The position numbers and the translations under genes are program-made. Below, piece after piece: positions 17,794 through 26,741 of a stretch of 64,000 nucleotides of DNA (positions within the stretch are counted from its first letter, which is position 1; each line of letters begins with the position of its first letter). The DNA is from Planctomycetota bacterium (lineage in GTDB: Bacteria > Planctomycetota > B15-G4 > SIAN01): the NCBI GenBank assembly GCA_028289345.1, contig JANQQL010000031.1, forward strand, positions 124,001 to 188,000, given 5' to 3'. Under the pieces are notes generated by a model. The model saw only the letters and a program-made list of their open reading frames with translations, did no database searches and was not told where the DNA came from.

Positions 17794-19680
17794 TCACGGA
17801 GACCGGATCGACCCGCCTCGTACGTGACGGGCCTGGGCGACGATTTCCGGATTCGAGACTTTCAGCTCGCCGGCCAGCTGCTCGAACTCTCCGCTCAAAG
17901 TGGCGCGCATCTGTTCGATCGCTGGTCCCGGGAACTGCGCGGTGATGGAGAGCAGGTGCGCCGTCGCCACCAGCTGTTCCGCCTTGCGCTGGGTCTGCTG
18001 CGCAAGCAAGCGGAGAGAACGCCACGCGTCGAGGTGTTCGGGAAAGCGCTGCACGGTCTGCCGCAGGTCCTGCTCGGCGTCCTCCCATGCGCCTCGCTTC
18101 CAACGCGCCTGCGCTCGGCCAAACCAGGAGGTGATCGAACTGTCGTCGAGGCTCAGGCTACGAGTGAATGCTTCGATCGCATCATCGAATCGACCTGCAG
18201 CCAACAGGGTGCGCCCCAGGCGATCGTGAAAGGACGGGTTGTCGGGGAACTTCTGAACAAGTTCCTGCATCAAGTCGACGGCTTCTTCGTGACGACCTGC
18301 GGCCGACAGATTCTGCGAGCGCTGATAGGCCGCGTACATGGTGGTGTAGTGTTCGCGCGGATCGAGCAAGTCGGAGCGATTCACGTCCCAGTCGGTGGGT
18401 TCGACGCTGGCAAGGTAGCCCAGCTCCGACAGCCGAGCGCGCTCCGCCGGGTCGATCTCCATGGCTTCCGGTTCGAAGCTCGCGACCGGCTCGTCCAGAA
18501 TCTGTTGCAGGCGATTGCGCGCGGCGCGCAGGACCTGGGGTTGCTGCGCGGCCAGGTTGCGATCTTCCTGCCAACTCGGCGACAACGCGAACAGTTCTTC
18601 TTGGCGGTTCCGCACGTACTTCCAATCCTTCATCACCACGCCGGACAAAGGCGACCAACGCATGACGTGAAAACCCCGGTAGGACTCGAAGTACACCGCG
18701 CGGTCCTCGAGTTCGGAGTCAGCGGCTCGCCGTTGTGCAGCCACCACGTCCATCCCGTGAGTGGGAAACGGAGAAAGTACCCCGGCGCAGGCCAGCAGCG
18801 TGGGATACACGTCAACCGAGCTGGTCAAGGCCTTCAGCGTCCCCGGCGAGACCATTCCGGGCCAGCGCAATGCCATGGGCACGCGCAGGGTGCTTTGCTC
18901 GCAAAGGAAACCATGGGTCAGCTCCTGCTGCATGCCCAAGCCTTCCCCGTGGTCTCCGACCACCAGCACCGCGGTTTCCTGATCCAACCCTGCTTCTTCC
19001 AAGCGATCCAGGAGCAAACCGATTTGGCGATCCAGGTAGCGAATCTCTGCCTCGTATCCCTCGCGGCCTCCGGGACCTTCGTACCCCGCCGGCCGGTACG
19101 GAAAATGCGGATCGAAGTAGTGCACCCAAAGGAAGAACGGACGCGGATCGTCCACCACCAGGCGAGCGCTCGCCACGTCGGTCACCTCGGCGCCATCGCG
19201 TTCCGCCTCGAGGGTGAATGTGCCCGCGCGGTGAAGGCTCAAGTCGTCGTAGTGCTCGAAGCCGCGATCCAGGCCCGTGGATGAGCGCAGCACCGTCGAG
19301 GCGACCACCGCTTCGGCGCGATAACCCGCTTCCCGCAACACCTCGGCCAGAGTTGGCAGGTCTCCGGGAAGGGTGTAGATGTCGTTGTCCCGCACGCCAT
19401 GGGCAAACGGATACAAGCCGGTCATCATCGAGGTGTGGGACGGCAAGGTAAGGGGCGTCACCGAATGGGCCGCGGCACACACCAAGGCCTCTTGGGACCA
19501 CTCATGAAGACGCGGAGCCAGCTCCGGCGAATCCAGGACCTCGAAGCGAGTGGTGTCCAGGGTGATGAGCAGTAACGAAGGACGCGACCCCGATTCGGTC
19601 GAGAGTTGAGAGTCTCCGCAGGACCACAGACCGGGACAAGCCAGCCACCACCAGCGCGCAAACCGGGGCGAACGATTCAC
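17794..19680 (-). CDS. Sulfatase-like hydrolase with C-terminal TPR repeats, probable lipoprotein
   Basis: The 628-residue protein begins at a GTG that overlaps the radical SAM stop (GTGA). Residues 1-21 form a short hydrophobic signal ending LWSC, a plausible lipobox. The metal ligand Asp42 lies in LITLDTTR, and DHGEGLGMQQELTHG gives the second ligand set. As in the gene at 218, the nucleophile position is Thr78 in TLPSH, not the Cys/Ser converted to formylglycine. The region after Asp42 is shortened: the DxxGxYG loop of relatives is missing. TPR units occupy about residues 460-600. It is the third gene of the CMD/radical SAM trio, so it may act in the same process. Confidence 0.8.
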   Translation of the reverse strand: MNRSPRFARWWWLACPGLWSCGDSQLSTESGSRPSLLLITLDTTRFEVLDSPELAPRLHEWSQEALVCAAAHSVTPLTLPSHTSMMTGLYPFAHGVRDNDIYTLPGDLPTLAEVLREAGYRAEAVVASTVLRSSTGLDRGFEHYDDLSLHRAGTFTLEAERDGAEVTDVASARLVVDDPRPFFLWVHYFDPHFPYRPAGYEGPGGREGYEAEIRYLDRQIGLLLDRLEEAGLDQETAVLVVGDHGEGLGMQQELTHGFLCEQSTLRVPMALRWPGMVSPGTLKALTSSVDVYPTLLACAGVLSPFPTHGMDVVAAQRRAADSELEDRAVYFESYRGFHVMRWSPLSGVVMKDWKYVRNRQEELFALSPSWQEDRNLAAQQPQVLRAARNRLQQILDEPVASFEPEAMEIDPAERARLSELGYLASVEPTDWDVNRSDLLDPREHYTTMYAAYQRSQNLSAAGRHEEAVDLMQELVQKFPDNPSFHDRLGRTLLAAGRFDDAIEAFTRSLSLDDSSITSWFGRAQARWKRGAWEDAEQDLRQTVQRFPEHLDAWRSLRLLAQQTQRKAEQLVATAHLLSITAQFPGPAIEQMRATLSGEFEQLAGELKVSNPEIVAQARHVRGGSIRSP

Positions 19681-21236
19681 GCGAAACAGATGCAGTAGCC
19701 ATTGTCGACGTCGCCCTCGCCGACTTCCCGGGTCTTGCGCTCCCCGGCGCAAGCAATCCGCCGGCGATGCATGTAGTTGTAGAGCTCTGGCACGGTCGTC
19801 GAAGTCTCTTCGACGCCCTTGATCGCCAGCTTCTGAATCTCTTTCAGCGTGAATTGCTCGTAGACCTCGGCAAACGGATGGGCGTTCGAGAACGGCTGTT
19901 CCGGGTCGGTCATGTTGTACCAACAGCCACCGCCATGGAAGTAGCGAAGGTCCTCCTCCGATTCCCCGTCCTGCCGTGCCAAGCTGAAGCGGCGGATCCT
20001 CTCCAGGGAGTCCCCGTTCCAGTACAGGTGAGCCAAGCGGCCGGGGCGGTAGGAGCCGTCGGCCTCCACCAAGGAGCCTAGCTCGTAACTGGCGTCGTTG
20101 ATGGTGGCCGCACAGGGCTGCAACTGACCGTCCGCGGTCATTCCGAGAATGGTGAACCCGGCTCCGCAGAGATCTTTCCGCGGGCCGTTGCTGGCAAGAG
20201 CCTTGAACATCTTGTCGTTGGCCAGAACCAGACGACAGCGGCGGTCTTCCGCCTTGACCCGGCGAATGCGTTCCCGGCTTTCCATCAACACTTCGGCGAA
20301 TTGCTCGTAGTGAATCCCCATCTGGTCCGCATGAGTCACCGCCCCGCCGGTATCGAGCAGCATGATCAGGTGGTGGTACTCGACGCGATGTCCCTCGACG
20401 TCCAACCGTGCCAGACGCTCGGTCAGATCCGGGATGGATCGATAGGCGGCCCCGGTGGGAGTCGAGGAAACGCCCACCCGCAAACCGGCCCGCAGCAACA
20501 AGTGAATTCCGTCCATCGCGCGGTCGAAAGCGGTCTTGCCACGCACCGCTTTCATGTGTTCCTCCCCGTCCCCGTCCAGCGAGATCTGGAAGATCAGGCG
20601 CTCGCGATACGGCTTCAAACGTTCCACCAGCTCGGGGGTGAACAAGGTCCCGTTGGTGAACAGAATCAGCTTGGCGCGGGTGGCGACGTGGGCGATGAGT
20701 TCTTCGATATCGTCCCGGCGAAACGGCTCGCCGCCCGTGAAGTAGAACACTTCGGCACCGAGGTCTCGGGCGTCGTCAATGATCTGTTTCAAGGTCGAAC
20801 TCGGGAGACCCTGGTCTCCCTTCAACACTCGATCGATGGTGTAGCAGTGCTTGCAACGGAGGTTGCAGTCGTCGTTGGTGAGGACCCAGAATTCATGCAG
20901 TCGGTCGGGCTCGATCCGCTCGCGGCGGCCTTCGTAGACCACCGGAGCCCAGGGGTGGTTCTGGAGAAACCCGCGTCGTGACGCTTGTCGCAAGAAACGT
21001 CGCGCGGCGCGCTGGAATCGCGGCTCCTCCCCGATGATTCGAGGCACCAGTTCTTTGCCGGTTCGGCCGTCGGCGCAGCGCAGGAGTTCTGCGCCCAGCG
21101 CGTTGACCGAGATCCAGCCCACTCTCTCGGGATCGATGGCCAACTGAACCTCACCGTTCGCGTCCCAGCGAACCCGCGGAGCAAACAACGGCCCGTCCGC
21201 ATCGAAGCTGACGGTTGGCGTCGCGACCGCCTTCAC
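19677..21236 (-). CDS. Radical SAM/SPASM protein with N-terminal PqqD-like domain
   Basis: A 519-residue enzyme from the GTG at 21236, which overlaps the CMD gene stop (GTGA). Residues about 25-95 resemble a PqqD/RiPP recognition element (SVNALGAELLRCADGRTGKEL, then FLRQASRRGFLQN). The radical SAM cluster motif is CNLRCKHC (Cys124, 128, 131) with FYFTGGEPFRRDDI nearby. A SPASM-type region has CGAGFTILG, LQPCAATI and GGGCWYNM. The protein ends in an odd cysteine tail, NGYCICFA. PqqD plus radical SAM plus SPASM is the architecture of peptide-modifying maturases, but no precursor peptide is visible next to it, so the substrate is open. It is coupled to both neighbours by four-base overlaps. Confidence 0.85.
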   Translation of the reverse strand: MKAVATPTVSFDADGPLFAPRVRWDANGEVQLAIDPERVGWISVNALGAELLRCADGRTGKELVPRIIGEEPRFQRAARRFLRQASRRGFLQNHPWAPVVYEGRRERIEPDRLHEFWVLTNDDCNLRCKHCYTIDRVLKGDQGLPSSTLKQIIDDARDLGAEVFYFTGGEPFRRDDIEELIAHVATRAKLILFTNGTLFTPELVERLKPYRERLIFQISLDGDGEEHMKAVRGKTAFDRAMDGIHLLLRAGLRVGVSSTPTGAAYRSIPDLTERLARLDVEGHRVEYHHLIMLLDTGGAVTHADQMGIHYEQFAEVLMESRERIRRVKAEDRRCRLVLANDKMFKALASNGPRKDLCGAGFTILGMTADGQLQPCAATINDASYELGSLVEADGSYRPGRLAHLYWNGDSLERIRRFSLARQDGESEEDLRYFHGGGCWYNMTDPEQPFSNAHPFAEVYEQFTLKEIQKLAIKGVEETSTTVPELYNYMHRRRIACAGERKTREVGEGDVDNGYCICFA

Positions 21237-21565
21237 TCCATCTCCTCGAGGGCATCCAGCGCTTGCACTCCGTGCACCAGGCACGCGCCGCCGCGGATCA
21301 CGCTCGCCACGTGAATAGCTTCGGTGATCTCTTCTCGAGTCGCCCCGGCGGAATAGGCCGAGCGAGTGTGGGCGTCGATGCAGTACGGACAATGAATCGC
21401 ATGGGCCACCGCCATGGCCATCAGATGCTTGGACTTGCGGGACAGGGCTCCCTCCGCGAACACGCGCTGGGACCACTGCTCGTAGGCCTCGTAGAGATCC
21501 GAGCGCTCCTCCCCCACTTCTCCGAATCGTTCCAGATCCTGCCGTCGGTAGTACGCATCGCCCAT
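21233..21565 (-). CDS. CMD/AhpD-like protein (arsenosugar-associated peroxidase-like type)
   Basis: A 110-residue carboxymuconolactone decarboxylase/alkylhydroperoxidase-D fold protein. HCPYCIDAHTRSAYSAGATREE contains the redox CxxC-x3-H motif near residue 60. The opening YYRRQDLERFGEVGEE and the end VIRGGACLVHGVQALD resemble the subgroup named as arsenosugar biosynthesis-associated peroxidase-like proteins. I see no arsM or arsS-type gene here, so an arsenic role is not supported by context. GAGGAG seven bases upstream supports the ATG. It is the first gene of a three-gene unit with a radical SAM enzyme and a sulfatase-like protein. Confidence 0.82.
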   Translation of the reverse strand: MGDAYYRRQDLERFGEVGEERSDLYEAYEQWSQRVFAEGALSRKSKHLMAMAVAHAIHCPYCIDAHTRSAYSAGATREEITEAIHVASVIRGGACLVHGVQALDALEEME

Positions 21566-21824
21566 GCGCGTCTCCTCGCTTGGTGGTCAAGCCTGACATC
21601 GTAACAGGATGCCGAGTCGTCCCCCGGCATCTCGGTCGCACTCGCCACGCCCGGGGGCTGTCCGCGGCACCGGGGATCCCCGGACAGGTTCCTCAGTGGT
21701 TCCTACGAACGATCTCGGCACCGAGTTCCTCCAGCGAGGCGAAGATTCCCTGTCACCGGGGCACGAATCGAGCGTCAGCAGGGGTGTGGAACCGGAACCC
21801 TTCGACTCCCAGAGCGTCGAGGCC

Positions 21825-23318
21825 GTGGCTCGTTGCTACGGAGCGACGCTGTCCGACATGACCGCCTCGCCCGTAGAAATCGAGGTGCGGTTGCTCCGTG
21901 GCTTGCTCGGCGTGGTCAAGATGATCGGGTTGAGGGAGGCGGCCGCGCGGGAAGGCAAGGAGCGGGTGCGATCGGCCATCAAGGCCGCGGGCTTTCGTTT
22001 TCCCGACCGATCGCTCCTCATCAATCTCGCTCCCGCGGAACTCCGCAAGGTCGGGCCCGGTCTCGATCTGGCGATCGCTTGCGGCATTCTCGCGGTCAGC
22101 GGCCAGATCCCGGCGGAGTCGTTGCAGCGACGCGTGCTTTGGGGAGAGCTCGCGCTGGATGGACGACTGCGGACGTTGCGGGGTGCCATTCCCGTTGCAT
22201 TGCTCGCACGCCAGGAACGAGTCGAGCAGCTCGTGGTACCCACCGACTCTGCCCCGGACGTGGCTCGCGTCGGGCAATTGCCCTACGCCGGGGCCGAAGA
22301 TCTCGGGGAAGCGGTGGGGTTGCTGCTTGGTCTGAAGGAACCTCGTCCCGTGCAAACATCCACGGCGACCCGTGACCAGAGTGAGGTCCCGTGGAACAAC
22401 ATCGTTGGCCAGGATCGTGCCAAGGACGCGGTCCTCACTGCGGCCGCGGGCGGACACCACCTGCTTCTCTCCGGTCCGCCTGGTTCTGGCAAAAGCATGT
22501 TGGCCCGCAGTCTTGGGCACTTGTTGCCGGATCTGGACGAAGAGCAATCTCTGGAAGTGTCCTGCATTCATTCCGCCGCAGGGCTTCCCGCACGAATTGG
22601 AACTCGACGTCCGCCACTTCGTGGCCCGCACTGCTCCGTGACCAGTGCCGGCATGTGTGGTGGTGGGTTGGTTCCAAGACCGGGAGAGATGTCCCTGGCC
22701 CATCACGGAGTCTTGTTCCTGGACGAGCTACCCCACTTCCGGCGCGAGGTTCAAGACCACTTGCGGACGCCATTGGAAGAAGGCTGTCTGGTACTGACCC
22801 GCGCCGGGCGGTCCATTCGATTCCCTTCCCGGTTTCTGCTCGTTGCCGCAATGAACCCCTGTCCCTGCGGCAACGCAGGAGAAGACAGTGCTCCGTGCTC
22901 CTGCGCACCGACCGACATTTTGCGCTACCGAGGCCGCATCACCGGCCCCGTCCTGGATCGCATCGATCTCTCGGTCCGAGTGCCGTTCGTCCCCGCGGAA
23001 GCTCGAGTGCCTTCGTCGGCGAGCTATTCCTTCCAAGAGGTACGAGAGCGCGTGGCGCGAGTTCGCCTTCGACAACGCGAACGCAACGATGGTCGACTCA
23101 ACAGCGAGATTCCTCCCCGCATGCTTCCCCATGTCGCCACCTTGTCTCGACCGTGCCAGGAATGGTTGGGAGACCGCATCAATCGCTTGCGACTCTCCCT
23201 GCGCGCTCACCACCGAGTTCTGCGAGTGGCTCGCACTCTTGCGGACCTGGAAGACTCTCCCGCCATCCAGAAAAAGCATCTGTTGCAGGCTCTGGCCAAT
23301 CGGGAACCGAGTCTCTGA
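21825..23318 (+). CDS. comM: YifB/ComM family Mg chelatase-like AAA ATPase
   Basis: A 497-residue protein: N-terminal Lon-protease-like (ChlI) domain (residues 1-165), then an AAA core with Walker A GPPGSGKSM (near residue 218) and Walker B GVLFLDELPHF. The cysteine cluster MNPCPCGNAGEDSAPCSC is typical of the family, as is the C-terminal helical region. ComM is a helicase that extends the recombination branch in natural transformation. The start is uncertain. GTG 21825 fits the family N-terminus (VARCYGATLSD...SPVEIEV) but lacks a good ribosome site, and the frame is open back to 21609. The usual exonic motif VGLPDAAVRES is degenerate here (IGLREAAAREG). Confidence 0.88.
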   Translation: MARCYGATLSDMTASPVEIEVRLLRGLLGVVKMIGLREAAAREGKERVRSAIKAAGFRFPDRSLLINLAPAELRKVGPGLDLAIACGILAVSGQIPAESLQRRVLWGELALDGRLRTLRGAIPVALLARQERVEQLVVPTDSAPDVARVGQLPYAGAEDLGEAVGLLLGLKEPRPVQTSTATRDQSEVPWNNIVGQDRAKDAVLTAAAGGHHLLLSGPPGSGKSMLARSLGHLLPDLDEEQSLEVSCIHSAAGLPARIGTRRPPLRGPHCSVTSAGMCGGGLVPRPGEMSLAHHGVLFLDELPHFRREVQDHLRTPLEEGCLVLTRAGRSIRFPSRFLLVAAMNPCPCGNAGEDSAPCSCAPTDILRYRGRITGPVLDRIDLSVRVPFVPAEARVPSSASYSFQEVRERVARVRLRQRERNDGRLNSEIPPRMLPHVATLSRPCQEWLGDRINRLRLSLRAHHRVLRVARTLADLEDSPAIQKKHLLQALANREPSL

Positions 23319-23354
23319 AGGTCCGCGCCGACAAGCCTGGTCGCCTCGACATGA

Positions 23355-24866
23355 CTAGCGGCTCGCGAGTCCGAGCAACGGCAGCGCCACCCACTGCAAA
23401 TAGAAAGTGATCAGGACCACCGCGGCCAGGTTGAGCACGACTCCGTGGCGCACCATGGTCGCGATGCGCAGGCGCCCCGTCGCAAAGACAATGGCATTGG
23501 GGCCGGTGGCCACGGGCATCATGAAGGCGCACGAGGCCGCCAAGGTCGCCGGCAGCAACAATGCCGCCGGAGTCATCTCCAGGGACGGTGCCACGGCGGA
23601 CAGGGTTTGCAAGGTCAACAAAGCGGTCGCGGTGTTGCTGGCCACCTCGGTGATGAGCGAAACGACCAACGCCACCGAACCCATCACGACCGTCGAGCTC
23701 CATGCAGAGAATTGCGCCGCCAACGTCTCCCCGACGATGACCGTGAGTCCACTGGATTTGAAACAATCCCCGAGCACCATTCCCGCGCCCAGCAAGAACA
23801 CGATGCCCCAAGGCAGCTTTCGTTCCGCTTCCTTCCATTCCAACAACGGCTCCGGTTGTGCGAGCGGCTCGCGCCGAGCACGGACCACGAACGCCAACAA
23901 CGCCATGCCGATCGCGACCGTCGCATCACTGATGACGACTCCCTCGGGGAACAAGCGGATCCAACCAAGGAACTGGCGCTCACCAATCACCAACGGTTGG
24001 CGGGTGACCCAAAGCAACGCCGTCACCGCGAACACGCCCATGGCCCAGAGTTCGCCTTCGGACCAGGAAGGAAGTCGTGATCGCTCCTCTCGAAGCTGCT
24101 GCTCGATGCGGGGATCGCGGTCCGAGCCCAGCTTGCGCGTCAGCACAAACCACACCAAGGGCAGCAACGCCACCAACAGTGGCAATCCCAGGAGCATCCA
24201 TTGGAGGAACGAAATGGCCGGTGCCGCTCCTTCTGCCCCGGTCGCGAAATCGGCTTCGTAGCGTTCGCGAAACACGAGGTTGGGTGGGGTTCCGACGTAG
24301 GTGGCCATCCCCCCGCAGTTCGCCCCGTAGGCGACCGCCAGCAACAGGGCCACCTCGAAGCGTCCCTCAGAACTTCCTTCGGCCGCGAGACGATGGGTCA
24401 CCGCAAGGGCGATGGGAATCAGCATCAAGCTGGTGGCCGAGTTGCTGATCCACATGGATAGGCCCGCCGACGCGAGCAAGAATCCGAGCACCAGGCGACG
24501 GGGAGAAGTCCCCACGCTCTGCAAGACGGCCAAAGCGATCCGTCGGTGCAAGTTCCAGCGTTCGATCATCAAGGCCAACAAGAACCCACCCAGCAACAGG
24601 AACACCAGGTCACTGAGATACAGTCCCGCCACCTCGCGAGCCGGCCGCACTCCGGTCGCCGGAATCAACACCAGTGGCAACAGGGACGCCACCGGAATGG
24701 GCACCGCTTCGAAGATCCACCAAATCGCCACCCAACCCGTGATCGCGAGGGTGTTTCGGGCAGCTCCGGGCAAATCTGCCGCCAGCAACCACAGCAACGC
24801 GAAGGTGGCCGGACCCGCCAACAGCGCGAGGATTCGCTTGCCCTTGCTGCGGCCAGGCTTCTTCAA
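23355..24866 (-). CDS. SLC13/DASS family anion:sodium symporter
   Basis: A 503-residue inner-membrane transporter with about 11-12 hydrophobic segments. The two family signatures are the SNT-type motifs SNSATSLMLIPIALAV (near residue 130) and SNTATALLTLQ (near residue 405). These bind sodium and the carboxylate or sulfate substrate. ANCGGMATYVGTPPNLVF is the conserved stretch between them. Substrates of relatives are dicarboxylates, sulfate or phosphate; the sequence does not decide which. The TTG start overlaps the cutA stop (TTGA), so it is coupled to cutA. It converges on comM with a 36-base gap. Confidence 0.88.
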   Translation of the reverse strand: MKKPGRSKGKRILALLAGPATFALLWLLAADLPGAARNTLAITGWVAIWWIFEAVPIPVASLLPLVLIPATGVRPAREVAGLYLSDLVFLLLGGFLLALMIERWNLHRRIALAVLQSVGTSPRRLVLGFLLASAGLSMWISNSATSLMLIPIALAVTHRLAAEGSSEGRFEVALLLAVAYGANCGGMATYVGTPPNLVFRERYEADFATGAEGAAPAISFLQWMLLGLPLLVALLPLVWFVLTRKLGSDRDPRIEQQLREERSRLPSWSEGELWAMGVFAVTALLWVTRQPLVIGERQFLGWIRLFPEGVVISDATVAIGMALLAFVVRARREPLAQPEPLLEWKEAERKLPWGIVFLLGAGMVLGDCFKSSGLTVIVGETLAAQFSAWSSTVVMGSVALVVSLITEVASNTATALLTLQTLSAVAPSLEMTPAALLLPATLAASCAFMMPVATGPNAIVFATGRLRIATMVRHGVVLNLAAVVLITFYLQWVALPLLGLASR

Positions 24867-25192
24867 CCGCGAGTCTCCTCCCGAACCCACTCCAGGTAGG
24901 AGCTGCTTCCCTGAGCCACAGACAGTGCCAGCACTTCGGGAACGTCGTATTCGTGGATCTCCTGGATGCGCGCCGACAACTGGCCGAACAGCGGCGCCCG
25001 GGTCTTCAACACCACCAGGGTCTCGTCCGCCTGATCGAGTTGCCCCTGCCAATGAAAGATCGAGCGCACTCCGGGCAGAAGGTTGGCGCAGGCCGCAAGA
25101 CGTTCGTCGACGAGAGTCTTGGCGAGGGTCTCGGCGGCGTCACCCTTGGGTGCGGTCACCAAGACGACCAGGACTTGCTCCCCTTCATTCAT
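24863..25192 (-). CDS. cutA: CutA1 divalent-ion tolerance family protein
   Basis: A 109-residue protein with the full CutA1 fold pattern: VLVTAPKGDAAETLAKTLVDERLAACANLLPGVRSIFHWQG, then VVLKTR, and a C-terminal HEYDVPEVLALSV...YLEWV. CutA1 forms very stable trimers; its role in copper tolerance is debated. The ATG is preceded by GGGAGAG. It is divergent from the GT39-like gene across 51 bases. Confidence 0.93.
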   Translation of the reverse strand: MNEGEQVLVVLVTAPKGDAAETLAKTLVDERLAACANLLPGVRSIFHWQGQLDQADETLVVLKTRAPLFGQLSARIQEIHEYDVPEVLALSVAQGSSSYLEWVREETRG

Positions 25193-25230
25193 GACCAGGC
25201 TCTCCCAGCGACTTCCGTTTGCATCCCTCG

Positions 25231-25236
25231 TATACT
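25231..25236 (+). promoter_or_regulatory. Probable -10 element giving a leaderless GT39-like mRNA
   Basis: TATACT stands eight bases before ATG 25244. A weak -35 (GCGACT, 25208-25213) lies 17 bases upstream. Transcription would begin at or just before the start codon, and no ribosome-binding purine tract is present. The same sequence read on the minus strand (TATACG) could serve cutA. Confidence 0.4.
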
Positions 25237-25243
25237 CCTCGTG

Positions 25244-26716
25244 ATGAATCGTTGGCTTGGGCTGTCGGCATTGATGGCGGGGATCTTGCTCCTGCGCTTG
25301 GGGAGTGTGCCGACGTTCGTCGGTCAGCCCGATCCCGCCCCAGAACGCTGGAACGCCCTCACCGCGCCGTTCGGCGACGATCTGCGTGGCTCCTGCAACG
25401 CGTTCCTGTCGCTGCTCGCCAAGAGCTTACTGCGGGAAGGTTTCCGGGCGACCGGGGGAATCCCGCTGCTGAACGTCACGGACGTCGAGCCAGCTTCCTA
25501 TTGGTACTACGACCACCACCCCCCCGGGGTCCCCCAGGTCACCGCCCTGGCGTTCGCCCTTGGTGACTCGTGCGAGGGAATGGCGCGCCTGGTGGCCTTG
25601 CTGTTTTCGATGGCCACCGCAGCTGTCCTGCTGATTTGGTGCCACCGCCAGTTCGGATTGCTTCCGGCGACCGCCGCCGCGGCGTGCCTGGGCGCCTTGC
25701 CCGCGGGGATGTTCTGGGGCACTCACCTGAACTACGAAGTCCCGACCATGCCTTTCGTGGTGGGATTCCTGCTCGCCGCCGTGGGACAGCGACGATCCTT
25801 GGCCATCGCACTGTTGTTCGCGGGGTTTTGGATGGATCTGGTCGCAGTCGGCGCGGCCTTAGTCTTGGCTCTGGACCTGCTCCTGACCAAGCCGACGAGA
25901 CGCAAGGCGGCCCTGGGCTGGATCGCTCTTGCCTTCGGACTGTTGTGCTTCTGGTGGTTGTGGAAGACCATTCAAACTTCTCGCCACGGACACACCGATG
26001 CCGGCAATTTCGTTTCCCACGTGCTCTCGGTGACTTTCTTGAGCAACGCCTTCGATCTCTCGTCCTGGATCCGCATTGCGCCCGCGCACATCGCTCATTT
26101 GCTGGGCGGATGGCCCCTTGCGGTGCTGTGCTTGGAGTTTCTGGTCGCTGTGACCAATCGTTCGGGACACGTGGTCGATCGGCTCATTCGCGTGACCACC
26201 GGTTTCGCAATCCTCGCGTTCTGTGCGCCCGCCGTCCGATCCGCGGACCACCCGTATTACGCGCTCTACTTCCTGCTTCCGACGGCCCTCGCCTTTGCTC
26301 GTTTCGCCCACCGACTGGTGACCAGCTTGGTCCTGGCCAACTCTGCTCGCTGGCAACCGCTCCTTTTGGGCGTCACCATCCCGTTGGCCGTTCTGGCGAC
26401 GGGATTGATTCATGATTTTCACCGACCGGCGCCCGACCCCTCGCTCCCGGCGTGCGCGGTGGTCGGCAAAGAACTCGCTCAACAAGCTCAGGAAGCCGAG
26501 GTCGCCTTCGTTCTGGAAACCGAAGCGCCGTTCGATCCCATCGTGTTGGCCTACTACTGCGAGCGACCGGTGCTCAAGCTGTTTCCGGGAGATCCTGAGG
26601 GCAATCTCGTTCGCCAAGGGTTCTTGGTCATGCAAGGAATTCCCCACGCGCGTCTGATCCTTGCCCGAGATGCTCTTTGGCCGGGGCGCGGCGGCTACCA
26701 AGACCTCGGCCAATGA
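25244..26716 (+). CDS. GT39/PMT-like polytopic membrane glycosyltransferase
   Basis: A 490-residue protein with about ten membrane helices. The N-terminal loop between helix 1 and 2 carries DDLRGSCNAFLSLLAKSLL and later YWYYDHHPPGVPQVTALAF. This is the DHPP-type motif of GT-C enzymes (ArnT/PMT family) that use polyprenyl-phosphate sugars. The last 100 residues form a soluble domain. It would glycosylate lipid or protein on the outer face of the inner membrane. It is followed after 25 bases by the coiled-coil membrane protein, suggesting one transcript. Confidence 0.75.
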   Translation: MNRWLGLSALMAGILLLRLGSVPTFVGQPDPAPERWNALTAPFGDDLRGSCNAFLSLLAKSLLREGFRATGGIPLLNVTDVEPASYWYYDHHPPGVPQVTALAFALGDSCEGMARLVALLFSMATAAVLLIWCHRQFGLLPATAAAACLGALPAGMFWGTHLNYEVPTMPFVVGFLLAAVGQRRSLAIALLFAGFWMDLVAVGAALVLALDLLLTKPTRRKAALGWIALAFGLLCFWWLWKTIQTSRHGHTDAGNFVSHVLSVTFLSNAFDLSSWIRIAPAHIAHLLGGWPLAVLCLEFLVAVTNRSGHVVDRLIRVTTGFAILAFCAPAVRSADHPYYALYFLLPTALAFARFAHRLVTSLVLANSARWQPLLLGVTIPLAVLATGLIHDFHRPAPDPSLPACAVVGKELAQQAQEAEVAFVLETEAPFDPIVLAYYCERPVLKLFPGDPEGNLVRQGFLVMQGIPHARLILARDALWPGRGGYQDLGQ

Positions 26717-26741
26717 CGAGTCCGCGGGAGGAGGGGGTGTC

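Noticed and set aside
21233..21565. Assigning the CMD gene to arsenosugar biosynthesis
   Set aside because: The protein resembles that subgroup, but the radical SAM neighbour has a PqqD/SPASM layout, not the ArsS type, and no arsM gene is present.
21670..21683. A perfect 14-base palindrome (CCGGGGATCCCCGG) upstream of comM
   Set aside because: It lies in the divergent spacer and could be an operator, but GC-rich palindromes of this length are expected by chance here and no regulator is adjacent.
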